NCBI GenBank assembly: GCA_012960315.1
Contig: DUBN01000090.1
Location: forward strand, 1-52,142
DNA length: 52,142 bases
Reading direction: 5' to 3'
From: Acidimicrobiia bacterium
GTDB lineage: Bacteria; Actinomycetota; Acidimicrobiia; Acidimicrobiales; Poriferisodalaceae
Shown here: piece after piece, positions 1 to 7,832 of the stretch
Numbering within the stretch: position 1 is the first letter of the stretch
How the letters are laid out: each line of letters begins with the position of its first letter
Position numbers and translations under genes: made by a program
The notes under the pieces: generated by a model
What the model was told of the DNA's origin: nothing
Seen by the model: only the letters and a program-made list of their open reading frames with translations
Databases searched by the model: none

Positions 1-39
1 TTATTGTGGCTGGTCGTGGCCCTGTTTTTCTTGTGCTAA
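1..39 (+). CDS. C-terminal end of a membrane protein (partial)
   Basis: The first 12 codons of the window read as a strongly hydrophobic stretch (LLWLVVALFFLC) followed by TAA at 37-39. That composition fits the last transmembrane segment of a protein whose body lies left of the window. The hairpins and terminator that follow on the same strand fit a gene ending here. Only 12 residues are visible, so chance is possible and no family can be named. Confidence 0.4.
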   Translation, partial: LLWLVVALFFLC

Positions 40-48
40 AACAACTGT

Positions 49-74
49 TGGTCGGTTGACCAGGACTTCGGTCC
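49..74 (+). other. Two adjacent short hairpins after the partial gene
   Basis: TGGTC (49-53) pairs with GACCA (58-62) around a GGTT loop. Directly after it GGAC (63-66) pairs with GTCC (71-74) around a TTCG loop, the stable UUCG tetraloop type. No T tract follows, so these look more like 3' end processing or stability structures than a complete terminator. They may act together with the stronger hairpin at 307. Confidence 0.35.
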
Positions 75-97
75 ACCATCATTATCAACTCAAGACG

Positions 98-216
98 ACA
101 CTGAACTTGGGAACACGGAAGCGAAAGCGGAAGTGGGAACACTGAAGTAGGAACACGGAAGCGAAAGCGGAAGTGGGAACACTGAAGTAGGAACACGGAA
201 GCGAAAGCGGAAGTGG
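98..216. repeat. 40-bp purine-rich tandem repeat, about 2.7 to 3 copies
   Basis: A 40-bp unit beginning GAACACGGAAGCGAAAGCGG is present at 111-150, exactly repeated at 151-190 and continued for 26 bases at 191-216. A degenerate copy end (ACACTGAACTTGG) precedes it at 98-110. The unit contains smaller echoes of GGAACAC(G/T)GAAG. Open frames across it are low-complexity translations with no protein character. It lies between the end of a + strand gene and a terminator, so it would be part of that gene's 3' untranslated region. Confidence 0.9.
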
Positions 217-306
217 CGTCGGCTCGAAAGGGTCTGGCAGAGCAGGAGACGGGAAGACTTGTACTGGCAACGAATGGGGTAAACCGATTCGGAAGCTTCT
301 GGGATA

Positions 307-327
307 GGCCCCCTTCGGGGGGTCTTT
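307..327 (+). terminator. Strong UUCG-loop terminator-like hairpin
   Basis: GGCCCCC (307-313) pairs with GGGGGTC-type sequence (318-324) around a TTCG loop, giving a seven-pair GC stem with one G-T wobble, and TTT follows at 325-327. This is a classic intrinsic terminator shape on the + strand with a short T tract. It would stop transcription from the left edge before the convergent NIPSNAP gene. On the minus strand no T tract follows. Confidence 0.6.
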
Positions 328-354
328 CCGCGTCTAGGCAACGCCCAGCAGTTC

Positions 355-687
355 CTACGGTCGAGGACCCCAGGGCGCCGCTTGCATCAACTGAATCTCT
401 TGGCGCTCCAGAAGTGGCCGCAATTGAGCAGCAAAGGCCATGAAGTCCTCGTCGATAAACAAGTTTTTCCAGAATTCGCGACGTTCAGTGTCGCTGCTGA
501 ACCGCCAAATATGGATCAACTGATGTAGCGGACCGGTGTCTGAAACGAAATAGCCGACGAGAAACTTGGAATGACCGCCTGCCTCAAGTGCCGGCCACCC
601 TTCGTTGGAATACAACTCAAGGACTTTGCCCATTTGACCGACCGTCACGTCATAGGTTCGTCGCTCGTAAAGTTCCAAGTTGCTCAC
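355..687 (-). CDS. NIPSNAP family protein
   Basis: This 110-residue protein starts with LELYERRTYDVTVGQMGKVL and has the family's pattern of a first beta strand (YERRTY), a helix, then VGYFVSDTGPLHQLIHIWRF and a run around ERREFWKNL. These are hallmarks of the NIPSNAP fold, a ferredoxin-like dimeric alpha/beta barrel of about 100 residues. Members often sit in catabolic operons with no settled function. The start is a GTG at 687. It ends near the terminator-like hairpin at 307, convergent with the gene at the window's left edge. Confidence 0.85.
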   Translation of the reverse strand: MSNLELYERRTYDVTVGQMGKVLELYSNEGWPALEAGGHSKFLVGYFVSDTGPLHQLIHIWRFSSDTERREFWKNLFIDEDFMAFAAQLRPLLERQEIQLMQAAPWGPRP

Positions 688-752
688 GAACTGACTTTAC
701 TTGCGCGATTCCTCGTTCGCTTTTAAGCAGTTCACTGACCGGCCTCGATGAT

Positions 753-1100
753 TCAAAGTTGATTAAGAGCCTCGAGTAATTCTCGTGGAGCGTTGCGATA
801 AGAAGCGATTTCATTTGAGTCCATGACCTGGACCCAACAATTCCCGTCGAATTGAACAATTGCGGGTAGGGAGTCGATCACGGAAAGTTGTTCAGGGTCT
901 GCTTCGTTCTTATGTAACAGGCCAATTGGAACCTCGAGATCCCCGCATGCTGTCTTCCACGAGGATTTCCCGAAAGGGTTCCAACCGTGAGTCAGGTCAC
1001 ACAAACTGCAAGATGTGCTCTTTGTCAATTTTTCCCACAAATATCGAAGTTCGCCCATGAACGAACTATCAGCGTTGTAAAGACCAACAAACTTCGGCAT
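753..1100 (-). CDS. Small conserved hypothetical protein with a CxxC motif
   Basis: From the ATG at 1100 the protein is 115 residues and begins MPKFVGLYNADSSFMGELRY, then carries CSLCDLTHG. I recognise this opening (a YNAD motif, a GEL-Y segment, then C-x-L-C-D-x-T-H) from small uncharacterised actinobacterial proteins but know no function. The CxxC suggests metal or redox chemistry. A longer reading with a TTG at 1145 adds 15 unlike residues and has no useful ribosome binding site, so I prefer 1100. It is divergent from the isomerase-like gene at 1338. Confidence 0.65.
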   Translation of the reverse strand: MPKFVGLYNADSSFMGELRYLWEKLTKSTSCSLCDLTHGWNPFGKSSWKTACGDLEVPIGLLHKNEADPEQLSVIDSLPAIVQFDGNCWVQVMDSNEIASYRNAPRELLEALNQL

Positions 1101-1173
1101 CAACTTCGCAACCTGAACCCTTTCTAGAATATGGCCACTTTTCAACCTATGGCAGTTTGACTACCTAACCCCA

Positions 1174-1194
1174 TTGTTACTTTAGGTATAACAA
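1174..1194. promoter_or_regulatory. Inverted repeat in a divergent intergenic region
   Basis: TTGTTA (1174-1179) and TAACAA (1189-1194) form a perfect six-base inverted repeat with a nine-base spacer, about midway in the 237-bp gap between the divergent genes at 1100 and 1338. The size and position are those of a dimeric regulator's operator. I see no clear -35/-10 pair, and the repeat is short enough to be chance. Confidence 0.25.
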
Positions 1195-1337
1195 ACAATC
1201 CAGGTTGGGCTTGTTGCGCGTCTCGGTGCCCGATCTACGGCTAGCTCGACATTGGGCCGGGCTGCGCGAACTGAGAAGATCAACGAGCGCGTTGGATGCA
1301 GTCTGTCGTAACGTCCTGCCGTACGACGATTCCAGAT

Positions 1338-2093
1338 ATGGAGGCCAACAACGTGCATGCTGAGGAATACCGGAAAGCCTTTGAGGCTGCTACGACTCGC
1401 ATCGCAGATCTCGCAGCGGGAGATGGTCATCGACGCGTCCCACACATTGCCGGCTGGACGTTGGCCGACGCTGTGACCCACGTGGGACTCGTATTCTCTT
1501 TTGTTGCCAAATCGGTAAGCCAGGGAGGCCCTATCGGCAATACAGGGGTCGCGGCATGGGCGAATGATCCGGATAATCGCCCGCACACAGCTCAGCTTTC
1601 TGAGTGGTTCCAAACAGCCGCAAACGAAGTGGTCGATGTCATATGGCAACACGACTCCAATGATGAAGTCTGGACCTCAAGCCAAAGTACGAACCAGGCC
1701 AAATATTGGATGCGTCGCATGACTCAGGAAGCAACTGTGCATCGCTGGGACATAGAAGCCGTGACAGCGAGCAACACTGCGATCAACGCAGGGATCGCAG
1801 TCGATGGCATCAACGAGTTCTACGACTTCTTTGTGAGCGAACGAATGCCTACGGCGTTCGCAGGTGTCGGGACGATACACCTACATGCCACGGACGCCGA
1901 GGGCGAGTGGATGATTACCCGACACAAGGACGGCATTGACGTCGAGAGCGCTCATGGAAAAGGAGACGTTGCCGCTCGAGGGCCAGCGGGCGATCTTCTG
2001 TTATTGGTATGGAACCGCGTACACCACTCGACTCTTGAAACCTTTGGGAATACGGACTTACTAGATAACCATCAACGACTCTTGCGAGTCTGA
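1338..2093 (+). CDS. Maleylpyruvate isomerase family (mycothiol-dependent type) protein
   Basis: The protein is about 251 residues from the ATG at 1338. It has the DinB-like four-helix N-terminal domain of the TIGR03083 family: HAEEYRKAFEAA, then a GWTLADAVTHVG segment, and later TQEATVHRWDIEA, where the His and Asp/Glu are the usual metal-site residues. A small C-terminal domain follows. Family members with known activity isomerise maleylpyruvate using mycothiol; many others are uncharacterised metal-dependent thiol enzymes. A start at 1296 adds 14 residues without family character. A cupin gene follows in the same direction with a 40-bp gap. Confidence 0.75.
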   Translation: MEANNVHAEEYRKAFEAATTRIADLAAGDGHRRVPHIAGWTLADAVTHVGLVFSFVAKSVSQGGPIGNTGVAAWANDPDNRPHTAQLSEWFQTAANEVVDVIWQHDSNDEVWTSSQSTNQAKYWMRRMTQEATVHRWDIEAVTASNTAINAGIAVDGINEFYDFFVSERMPTAFAGVGTIHLHATDAEGEWMITRHKDGIDVESAHGKGDVAARGPAGDLLLLVWNRVHHSTLETFGNTDLLDNHQRLLRV

Positions 2094-2133
2094 AAGTTGA
2101 TGGTGTGATCAACTAGAGCACAGGAGGGGAATA

Positions 2134-2529
2134 ATGAAATCGACAGCAATGACGGAGTTGTTGTGCCAGCAACTCGCCGACGGCGAATTTGGTAAAACCG
2201 GACGCCGATCATTTTTCGAATACCGAGAGACTGGCCTAAGTGGTCTCACTGATGGCGAATATCGCGCTCAGGTAATGCGTGCCACTGATGTTATGGAGGC
2301 AACCGGTTGGCACTATCACGAATGCGACCTGCAATTCGTATATGTCCTGAACGGTTGGGTCGACCTTGAGTTTGAGGGCGGCCGCTCTGAACGCGTGTCC
2401 GCGGGAGCAGCTCTATCCATCCCATCTGGGATGATCCACAACGAGATTGCATGTTCGCGAGACTTCGAGGCATTAGAGGTTGTGGCGCCAGCCGAGATGG
2501 CGACAGTGCCTTGCGACCCGCCTGAGTGA
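2134..2529 (+). CDS. Cupin domain protein
   Basis: This 131-residue protein has a single cupin barrel. The first motif is visible as GWHYHECDLQFVYVLNGWVD (roughly residues 56-75, two His and a Glu-like ligand set), and the second as a glycine-rich turn, IPSGMIHNE. It is the size of a mononuclear metal cupin acting as a small dioxygenase, isomerase or sensor. A strong ribosome binding site (AGGAGGGG) sits five bases before the ATG. It follows the isomerase-like gene and may work on the same compound. No substrate can be assigned. Confidence 0.85.
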   Translation: MKSTAMTELLCQQLADGEFGKTGRRSFFEYRETGLSGLTDGEYRAQVMRATDVMEATGWHYHECDLQFVYVLNGWVDLEFEGGRSERVSAGAALSIPSGMIHNEIACSRDFEALEVVAPAEMATVPCDPPE

Positions 2530-2536
2530 AAGTGGT

Positions 2537-3805
2537 TTAAGTCAGCCTCGCGGCTGTCGCATCAATAGCTTTGCGGGCGATAGTTACCATTTGATCGATG
2601 TGATCTTCATCCACCACAAACGGTGGTCCGAACATGATCGCGTCGTCAAAGACCCCTGAACCTGACGGGTAAACCCACACTCCATCTTCCAAAGCTGCAC
2701 TTGTCACATTGTCAGCGAATGCCGCTGAACGAGGAAACGGTTCGCCGGTGTCACGGTCGGCTACGAGTCCCAGCCCCTGCAACAGGCCACGTCCCCGGAC
2801 GTCGTCCACATTGGGATGCTCCCGAAACTCTTCGTCTAGTCGATCTCTCAATACGGCTCCCATTTGGGCCGCCCTCTCCACGAGGTTTTCCTCACGGAGG
2901 ATCTCTAAGACCTTCGTCGCCACAGCACAACTCAGATCGTGACCGGCGAAGGTGTAGAACATCAGGGCGAGGTCAGTTTCGCCGATCGGTTCGACTACGT
3001 CAGCGCGGGTATACACACCGCCGATTGGCACGTACCCCCCGCCGAGGCCCTTACCTCCTGCGATGATGTCAGGAGTGAAGTTGAGTGCCTGATGTCCCAT
3101 GACGCTGCCGAGTCGACCAAACCCCGTCATCACTTCATCAGCAATGAGGAGAATGCCGTGATGTGCACAAATCTCCGCGACTTTTGGCCAGTAATCATCA
3201 GGCGGAACGTAGGCCCCTGCTGCGGCTCCAATCACTGGTTCCCCTATAAAAGCGCTAATGGTGTGAGGGCCTTCGATCTCAATAACCTTTTCGAGTTGTT
3301 CTGGGTCGTAATGGCTTGTTTTTGGCATGGCAGGTAGAGCCGATTCCAGGCCTTTTCGACGCCGATCATGTGCACCGACTGCTAGCGCCCCAATAGTTGC
3401 CCCGTGGTATGACACGTCGCGTCCAATTACTTTGTGGCGTTCTGGGCGACCGCACGCCACGTGATGTAACTGAGCAACCCGTATTGCTGCGTCGATCGAT
3501 TCTGATCCGCCACTGACGAAGACACAACGCCAAGATGGGTCTGGGAGCCAGTTGTCAGCAACCTCATTGACTAACGCAACCCGCGACTCAGTGGCAAATA
3601 TTGGAACGACATAATCCAACCGCCTCAACGCGTTAGCCGCGACCTCGGCAATTTCGGGCCGTCCGTGACCGATGTTGGTAACGATCGCACCGCCTCCAGC
3701 ATCAAGTATTCGACGCCCACCGGCTACCTCAAGCCACATGCCCTCGCTACTGGTGACCAAAATTGGTTGGGGGCCCGGGATAAGCGGAAAGCGTGATGTA
3801 TCCAT
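2537..3805 (-). CDS. Class III PLP-dependent aminotransferase
   Basis: The product is 422 residues from the ATG at 3805; a TTG two codons upstream is possible. The class III signature is clear: IADEVMTGFGRLG, with the Asp that contacts the pyridine nitrogen, then IIAGGKGLGGGYVPIGGVY, where the Lys forms the Schiff base with PLP. SGGSESIDAAIRVAQLH is the typical phosphate-binding segment. Relatives transfer amino groups from omega-amino acids, GABA, beta-alanine or diamines to pyruvate or 2-oxoglutarate. It converges on the cupin gene with a 7-bp gap. The amine donor cannot be read from sequence. Confidence 0.9.
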   Translation of the reverse strand: MDTSRFPLIPGPQPILVTSSEGMWLEVAGGRRILDAGGGAIVTNIGHGRPEIAEVAANALRRLDYVVPIFATESRVALVNEVADNWLPDPSWRCVFVSGGSESIDAAIRVAQLHHVACGRPERHKVIGRDVSYHGATIGALAVGAHDRRRKGLESALPAMPKTSHYDPEQLEKVIEIEGPHTISAFIGEPVIGAAAGAYVPPDDYWPKVAEICAHHGILLIADEVMTGFGRLGSVMGHQALNFTPDIIAGGKGLGGGYVPIGGVYTRADVVEPIGETDLALMFYTFAGHDLSCAVATKVLEILREENLVERAAQMGAVLRDRLDEEFREHPNVDDVRGRGLLQGLGLVADRDTGEPFPRSAAFADNVTSAALEDGVWVYPSGSGVFDDAIMFGPPFVVDEDHIDQMVTIARKAIDATAARLT

Positions 3806-3861
3806 GTGCAAAGAGTACGCCTATCCCTGAGTTCAGGGAGGGGTCGTGGTTCACTAAAAGT

Positions 3862-4017
3862 GTGCGTTATCTGAAACGACCTCTAGTTGCGGTACTCGTG
3901 GCCCTGTTCATTCTGGCTAGGGGCGGCGGTGGGCTTGAATTGGCTATCGGAGCGGCGATCTTCGCTTCCATTGATCTGGCATCTCGCCAAGTTCTTAAAC
4001 GTCGAAAAAGGTCGTAA
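3862..4017 (+). CDS. Small membrane protein, unrecognised
   Basis: From a GTG at 3862 the protein has about 51 residues: a short basic start (VRYLKRP), a hydrophobic span (LVAVLVALFILARGGGG), a second apolar stretch and a basic tail (LKRRKRS). That is the layout of a small one- or two-span membrane protein. A GGGAGGGG sequence lies about 18 bases upstream, further than ideal. A longer frame from 3793 would overlap the divergent aminotransferase. The next gene follows 25 bases after its stop, suggesting co-transcription. I know no family. Confidence 0.45.
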   Translation: MRYLKRPLVAVLVALFILARGGGGLELAIGAAIFASIDLASRQVLKRRKRS

Positions 4018-4042
4018 CCGTGGGAAAAGTTAGGGGTATCAA

Positions 4043-4579
4043 TTGACACTTGACCAGATCGCGAACTGGGCGCAAATTGCGGAAGCCGCAATTCTGTCTC
4101 TTTCGATCGTGTTTATCGGTGCTGAAGCTCGCCAGACTCTGCAGCACAGTCGTACACAATTTGGCCATGGGCTTACCGATCGCTTGTATGACAGATATTT
4201 TGCGATCTCTCGCGACCCAAGTTTCAGCCAGTTTTTGATCAAGGACTGGTCGGGCGATGAACTTCAGGGCGAAGAGTACTTCCGCGCTCTAAATCTTCTC
4301 GGCGCGGACCTAATTGACCTTTTTGATACCTATGACGCTTGGAAAGAAGGTCTAGTCGAAAGGGTGCATTTGGAAATGCGGATGCAACTCATCAAGTTGG
4401 GCGCCTTTTTGTCACCGGTTGGACGAGCTACATGGGATCACTGGCGAAGTACACGGGATCAAGAATTTTGTGACTGGTTTGAAACTGAGGTGTATGGCGA
4501 GCCACTCGGGAATGAGGCCTCACAGGGCTCGAACCACGGCGACGACCTCAATCTTGTCCACGATTCCGATAACGACTGA
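4043..4579 (+). CDS. Hypothetical protein with N-terminal membrane segment
   Basis: The 178-residue product starts with TTG, preceded by TTAGGGG at a good distance. Residues about 10-28 (AEAAILSLSIVFIGAEA) form one membrane span. The rest is soluble and helical, with ARQTLQHSRTQ after the span and a DLIDLFDTYDAWKEG segment. The C-terminal 25 residues are acidic and polar. This resembles a loose group of short actinobacterial and marine proteins of unknown role with one N-terminal helix and a helical cytosolic bundle. It is probably co-transcribed with the small membrane gene before it. Confidence 0.65.
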   Translation: MTLDQIANWAQIAEAAILSLSIVFIGAEARQTLQHSRTQFGHGLTDRLYDRYFAISRDPSFSQFLIKDWSGDELQGEEYFRALNLLGADLIDLFDTYDAWKEGLVERVHLEMRMQLIKLGAFLSPVGRATWDHWRSTRDQEFCDWFETEVYGEPLGNEASQGSNHGDDLNLVHDSDND

Positions 4580-5204
4580 ATCGTAAAGAATTATCCAAAA
4601 ACTAGCCTGCGGTATATGAATCTTCGAGAGGGTGCTTCTCGGTAGAGAGGGTTAGGGCCCCGAGAACGGGCCCTAATTGGGCGACTAGGTTGGTGTTGTG
4701 GCACGATCAGGCGAACACAACTCTTGGGATTGGACGAGGGCTGGTCGTCTATGGGGATGGTGGCTGGGTGCCTTTGTCTTAATGATGTTCGTGGGTAGAG
4801 CCTGTGGTGGTGTCTGATCCACCAAACGGAAGAACCCCGAAAATCATTGGTTGCGGTTGTCACAGGATGCGCGGCTGTCGAACTGTGACCCGATTGAAAC
4901 GTCATAGTTGAAACCTGATTCGTCGAGCGCTCAATCCCATTCGACCCGATCGTGAATGGAATGAGGGCTGACGCTCGGTCCGACCCTTTCGCGGAACTCA
5001 ACGATCACCTCGAATTTTGAAATAATTTTGCTGATGCCGGTGCTTGATGGGCAAAACTTGGTTTTTGGCCTGGGCGATCATTGATGCTCGACTTACGCAA
5101 ATAGACCGCAGCCCTGGGTTTCTTGTTACTGTTTGACATTTCCAGACCCTTTCAAGCGCTGATTTCAAGCGTTTTGTTCAGGGTTGCTACTTAGGAGCCG
5201 GCAA
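4580..5204. other. 625-bp intergenic region with a perfect inverted repeat
   Basis: No convincing gene lies here. The longest open frame (minus, 4591-5001) has a composition rich in Arg, Ser and Pro that fits an antisense frame, and no motif. The clear structure is TTAGGGCCC (4652-4660) paired with GGGCCCTAA (4668-4676) around a seven-base loop, a perfect nine-bp stem 73 bases after the preceding stop. It has no T tract. The last part, before 5205, should hold the promoter of the quinone oxidoreductase; I see no clear consensus boxes there. Confidence 0.5.
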
Positions 5205-6179
5205 ATGCGAGCAGTACTGTGCAAACAATTCGGACCGCCGGAGGACTTGTCGGTAGTCGAACTAGATGACCCCGTTCCTGGGCCGGGTGAAATCCTCGTC
5301 GAAGTCAAGGCCGCGTCTGTCACATTTCCGGACACGTTGATGCTGGAGGATAAATACCAGTTCAAAGCGGATCTGCCGTATGTGCCTGGGGGAGAGGTCG
5401 CTGGCACCGTCGCCGCATTGGGCGATGGGGTTGACAACCTTGGACTTGGAGCGCGGGTCCTTTGTCCGCTCGGATCGGTGGGGGGATACGCGGAGCTTGC
5501 AGTTACTCGGGCCTCTGGAGTGCGGGTGCTGCCTGACGGTGTGGAGTTCGCTGATGCCACCGGATTGCTGTACGCGCATGGAACCACCTACTACGGCTTG
5601 AAATACAGAGGTGACCTTCAAGAGGGCGAAACTCTTCTCGTTCTTGGCGCCGGAGGACATGTTGGATTGTCCGCGGTGGAGCTAGGCAAACAAATGGGGG
5701 CGCGTGTCATTGCTGCCGCCTCAACTGAAGAAAAGCTTGATCTCTGTCGAGAACGAGGCGCTGATGAAACGATCAACTACGCGAACGAAGACCTCAAAGA
5801 ACGGGCGAAAGAGCTCACCGACGGCGCTGGTGTAGATGTCATTTACGACGTCGTCGGCGGCGATTACGCGGAGCAGGCGTTGCGAGCAATTGGGTGGAGT
5901 GGACGCTTCTTAGTCATTGGCTTCACCGCAGGCATACCGGCCATACCATTGAACCTGACGCTTTTGAAGAGCTGTCAAATCATCGGTGTTTTCTACGGAG
6001 CTATGACTGCCCGACAGCCCGATTTGGCTAACGAAATAGCCGAAGACCTCTTGGAATGGGTTGCGAACGGCCAACTCCGTCCACATATCTCCGCGAGGTA
6101 TGGGCTAGAACAAGCTTCGGAAGCACTTCGAAGCCTGATCGACCGGAAAGCTATCGGCAAAATCGTCATTGAGCCCTAG
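5205..6179 (+). CDS. NADPH:quinone oxidoreductase-like zinc-independent MDR enzyme
   Basis: The product is 324 residues, typical of the quinone oxidoreductase branch of medium-chain dehydrogenases. It opens MRAVLCKQFGPPEDLSVVEL, has VPGGEVAGTVAALGDGV, and a nucleotide-binding LVLGAGGHVGLSAVELGKQMGARVIA. The Cys and Glu zinc ligands of classical alcohol dehydrogenases are absent from their usual places, as expected for this branch. Such enzymes reduce quinones or enones, or act as crotonyl-CoA-like reductases, using NADPH. The ATG at 5205 is chosen over 5184 because TAGGAG lies nine bases before it. It is transcribed alone. Confidence 0.9.
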   Translation: MRAVLCKQFGPPEDLSVVELDDPVPGPGEILVEVKAASVTFPDTLMLEDKYQFKADLPYVPGGEVAGTVAALGDGVDNLGLGARVLCPLGSVGGYAELAVTRASGVRVLPDGVEFADATGLLYAHGTTYYGLKYRGDLQEGETLLVLGAGGHVGLSAVELGKQMGARVIAAASTEEKLDLCRERGADETINYANEDLKERAKELTDGAGVDVIYDVVGGDYAEQALRAIGWSGRFLVIGFTAGIPAIPLNLTLLKSCQIIGVFYGAMTARQPDLANEIAEDLLEWVANGQLRPHISARYGLEQASEALRSLIDRKAIGKIVIEP

Positions 6180-6212
6180 CTCGGCTTCAAGGGCCAACAA
6201 ACCTGTTTGGTA

Positions 6213-6244
6213 TGAGCAGACTGTTCTTTCGGGTTATCTGCTCA
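6213..6244 (+). other. Hairpin after the quinone oxidoreductase gene
   Basis: TGAGCAGA (6213-6220) and TCTGCTCA (6237-6244) are perfect inverted repeats with a 16-base loop, 33 bases after the stop codon. There is no following T tract, so a terminator call is weak. The remaining bases to the next gene at 6397 carry nothing I can assign, except AAGGAAAAGGTG just before that ATG, its ribosome binding site. Confidence 0.35.
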
Positions 6245-6396
6245 ACGGACGTCGACTGAATAGCATCTAGCGGTCGCGCTGGCACTTAAAGTGGCCTAAA
6301 CCATGTATCGAAGCTAGGTAGGGGATCAGAGGCTCAGATACTCTTTGATGACTTCCTGACATTCGGTGGGGATTTAACTTAAGGAAAAGGTGAATC

Positions 6397-6996
6397 ATGT
6401 CGGTTCTGACTATCGCAGTTACTGCTGTTCAAGATCTCAATGGCTTTGTGGCGGGGAGCAACAGTTTCGCAAAACAGCGGGTTCTCGACATGGGCGCCAA
6501 ACACACCTCCATCGCCAAAATAATTATGGGCGGAGAAGCGGCAGGGCTGTGTGGTGTTTCCTTCGAGTGGGAGTCAGTAGATGCAGCTATCGCTGGATCC
6601 AACGCGATCAACAGTGACAGCGAGATGCTGCAGATGATGGGTGACTGTGGCGTGTCAGTCGTTCGCCGCAGCGTGCTGGAAGTTCTCGCAGAGAGAGGTG
6701 ACGCCAGACCCTCAGGTGGGTTCGGCACCGTTGTCTATATGAGCGGAAACGTGACCGCAGAGGGCATCGACACTGGTTGGGGACACCTGCAGGAAGGAGC
6801 GAACGGGCTCATGACCGCCCGAGCAATCGCTAATGGCGTGGCTCCATGGACAGGGTTAATCATGACATTCGCGGACTCAGTTGACGACCTGCTGGCCGCA
6901 GCAGCTAACGCTTGGGGAGACACCTCGATGCAAGCCATTTCTGCCAAGAACGATGCGAAACCATTGGGTCGAGTTATTACCGAAATAGTCGCTTAG
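6397..6996 (+). CDS. Conserved-looking hypothetical protein of 199 residues
   Basis: A purine-rich ribosome binding site (AAGGAAAAGG) precedes the ATG. The protein contains no membrane span. It appears to hold two similar halves with strand-rich pieces (SVLTIAVTAVQDLNGFVAGS and GTVVYMSGNVTAEGIDTGW) separated by helices, the pattern of tandem dimeric alpha/beta-barrel (stress-responsive or NIPSNAP-like) domains. I recognise no catalytic motif. It stands alone between the quinone oxidoreductase and the cold-shock gene. The fold suggestion is an inference from the pattern only. Confidence 0.65.
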   Translation: MSVLTIAVTAVQDLNGFVAGSNSFAKQRVLDMGAKHTSIAKIIMGGEAAGLCGVSFEWESVDAAIAGSNAINSDSEMLQMMGDCGVSVVRRSVLEVLAERGDARPSGGFGTVVYMSGNVTAEGIDTGWGHLQEGANGLMTARAIANGVAPWTGLIMTFADSVDDLLAAAANAWGDTSMQAISAKNDAKPLGRVITEIVA

Positions 6997-7191
6997 AGGT
7001 CATTTTCGCGGCATCGGGGTGCGCACTATCAAGCTGCCCTATTCTCGCTCTACTTTACATAGCAACTCTCATCAGCGTTTTATGTGGGGGAGTAGCTGGG
7101 GCCTTCAAATCCCTATTTCAGGGCATCATTCCGTACCCTTAACCTTGGAGAAGTCGAAAGCGGCTTCAATTTCATATATGAGGAGGGCCAA

Positions 7192-7392
7192 ATGGCCCAA
7201 GGTACGGTCAAATTTTTCAACGCACAGAAAGGGTTCGGATTCATCGAACGCGAAGACGGCGATGATGTTTTTGTGCATTACTCAAACATTGCGGGTGACG
7301 GCTACAAGTCACTTGATGAAGGTCAACGAGTCGAATTCGATATTGGTCAAGGACGCAAGGGTGATGAAGCTCAGAATGTGCGAGCTGTTTGA
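7192..7392 (+). CDS. Cold-shock domain protein, CspA family
   Basis: This 66-residue protein is the length of a single cold-shock domain. RNP1 is visible as KGFGFIER (residues 13-20) and RNP2 as VFVHYS (26-31), the aromatic residues that stack on single-stranded RNA or DNA. It should act as an RNA chaperone that melts secondary structure at low temperature or during growth. A perfect AGGAGGG lies five bases before the ATG. The 195-bp gap before the start may include the long leader common for such genes, but I cannot identify a defined cold box. Confidence 0.95.
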   Translation: MAQGTVKFFNAQKGFGFIEREDGDDVFVHYSNIAGDGYKSLDEGQRVEFDIGQGRKGDEAQNVRAV

Positions 7393-7520
7393 CCGCAACA
7401 ATGATCTGAACAACATCTAATAACGGACACGGTCGGTGGAGCTGTGAGGACTGCGGTCGTTTCGTCGTTTTGGATCTAGGGTCTCAACCTGAGCATTGAC
7501 TGTGAAAGGTGCAAGAGATA

Positions 7521-7814
7521 ATGCCAAAGGCGTACCTGATGGGAATGTTGACGAGTACCAATCCAGAGGGCATGGGTCCATATATGGCGGCGGTACCTGA
7601 AACCATCGCAGAGCACGGAGGACGGTTCCTTGTTCGCCACATGGGCGAGAAGCTCTAAACCGAGGGTGACCCAGGTCCAGTGTCAGTGGTGATTGAGTTC
7701 CCTGATGCAGCAGCGGCAATGGCCTGGAAAAGCGCTGACAACTACCAGGCCATCCTGCCGATGCGTCTCGACAATTCTGAGGGCCCACTCGTTATCTGCG
7801 ACGGTGTCGAATAA
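7521..7814 (+). pseudogene. DUF1330 family protein broken by an in-frame TAA
   Basis: Reading 97 codons from the ATG at 7521 gives a full-length DUF1330 domain: MPKAYLMGMLTSTNPEGM, then ETIAEHGGRFLVRHMGEKL, a stop (TAA, 7656-7658, codon 46), then VSVVIEFPDAAAAMAWKSAD and a C-terminal LVICDGVE. DUF1330 proteins are about 95-residue ferredoxin-like barrels. The frame is otherwise intact on both sides and ends in TAA at 7812. TAA is not a known recoding codon for selenocysteine. It is therefore a very recent pseudogene, a base-call error, or a split gene. Confidence 0.8.
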
Positions 7815-7832
7815 CCCGCTCTTTGGGAACTA

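Noticed and set aside
98-216. CRISPR array
   Set aside because: The copies are adjacent without spacers, so it is a tandem repeat.
4591-5001. 136-codon minus-strand ORF in the intergenic region
   Set aside because: Its composition is Arg/Ser/Pro-rich like an antisense frame, it covers the inverted repeat, and it has no motif or ribosome binding site.
6912-7142. ORF before the cold-shock gene with a hydrophobic end
   Set aside because: It overlaps the 199-residue gene in another frame and has no ribosome binding site; more likely a leader region.
7656-7658. The TAA in the DUF1330 gene as a second recoded codon
   Set aside because: TAA is not used for selenocysteine or pyrrolysine, and no downstream signal is seen.
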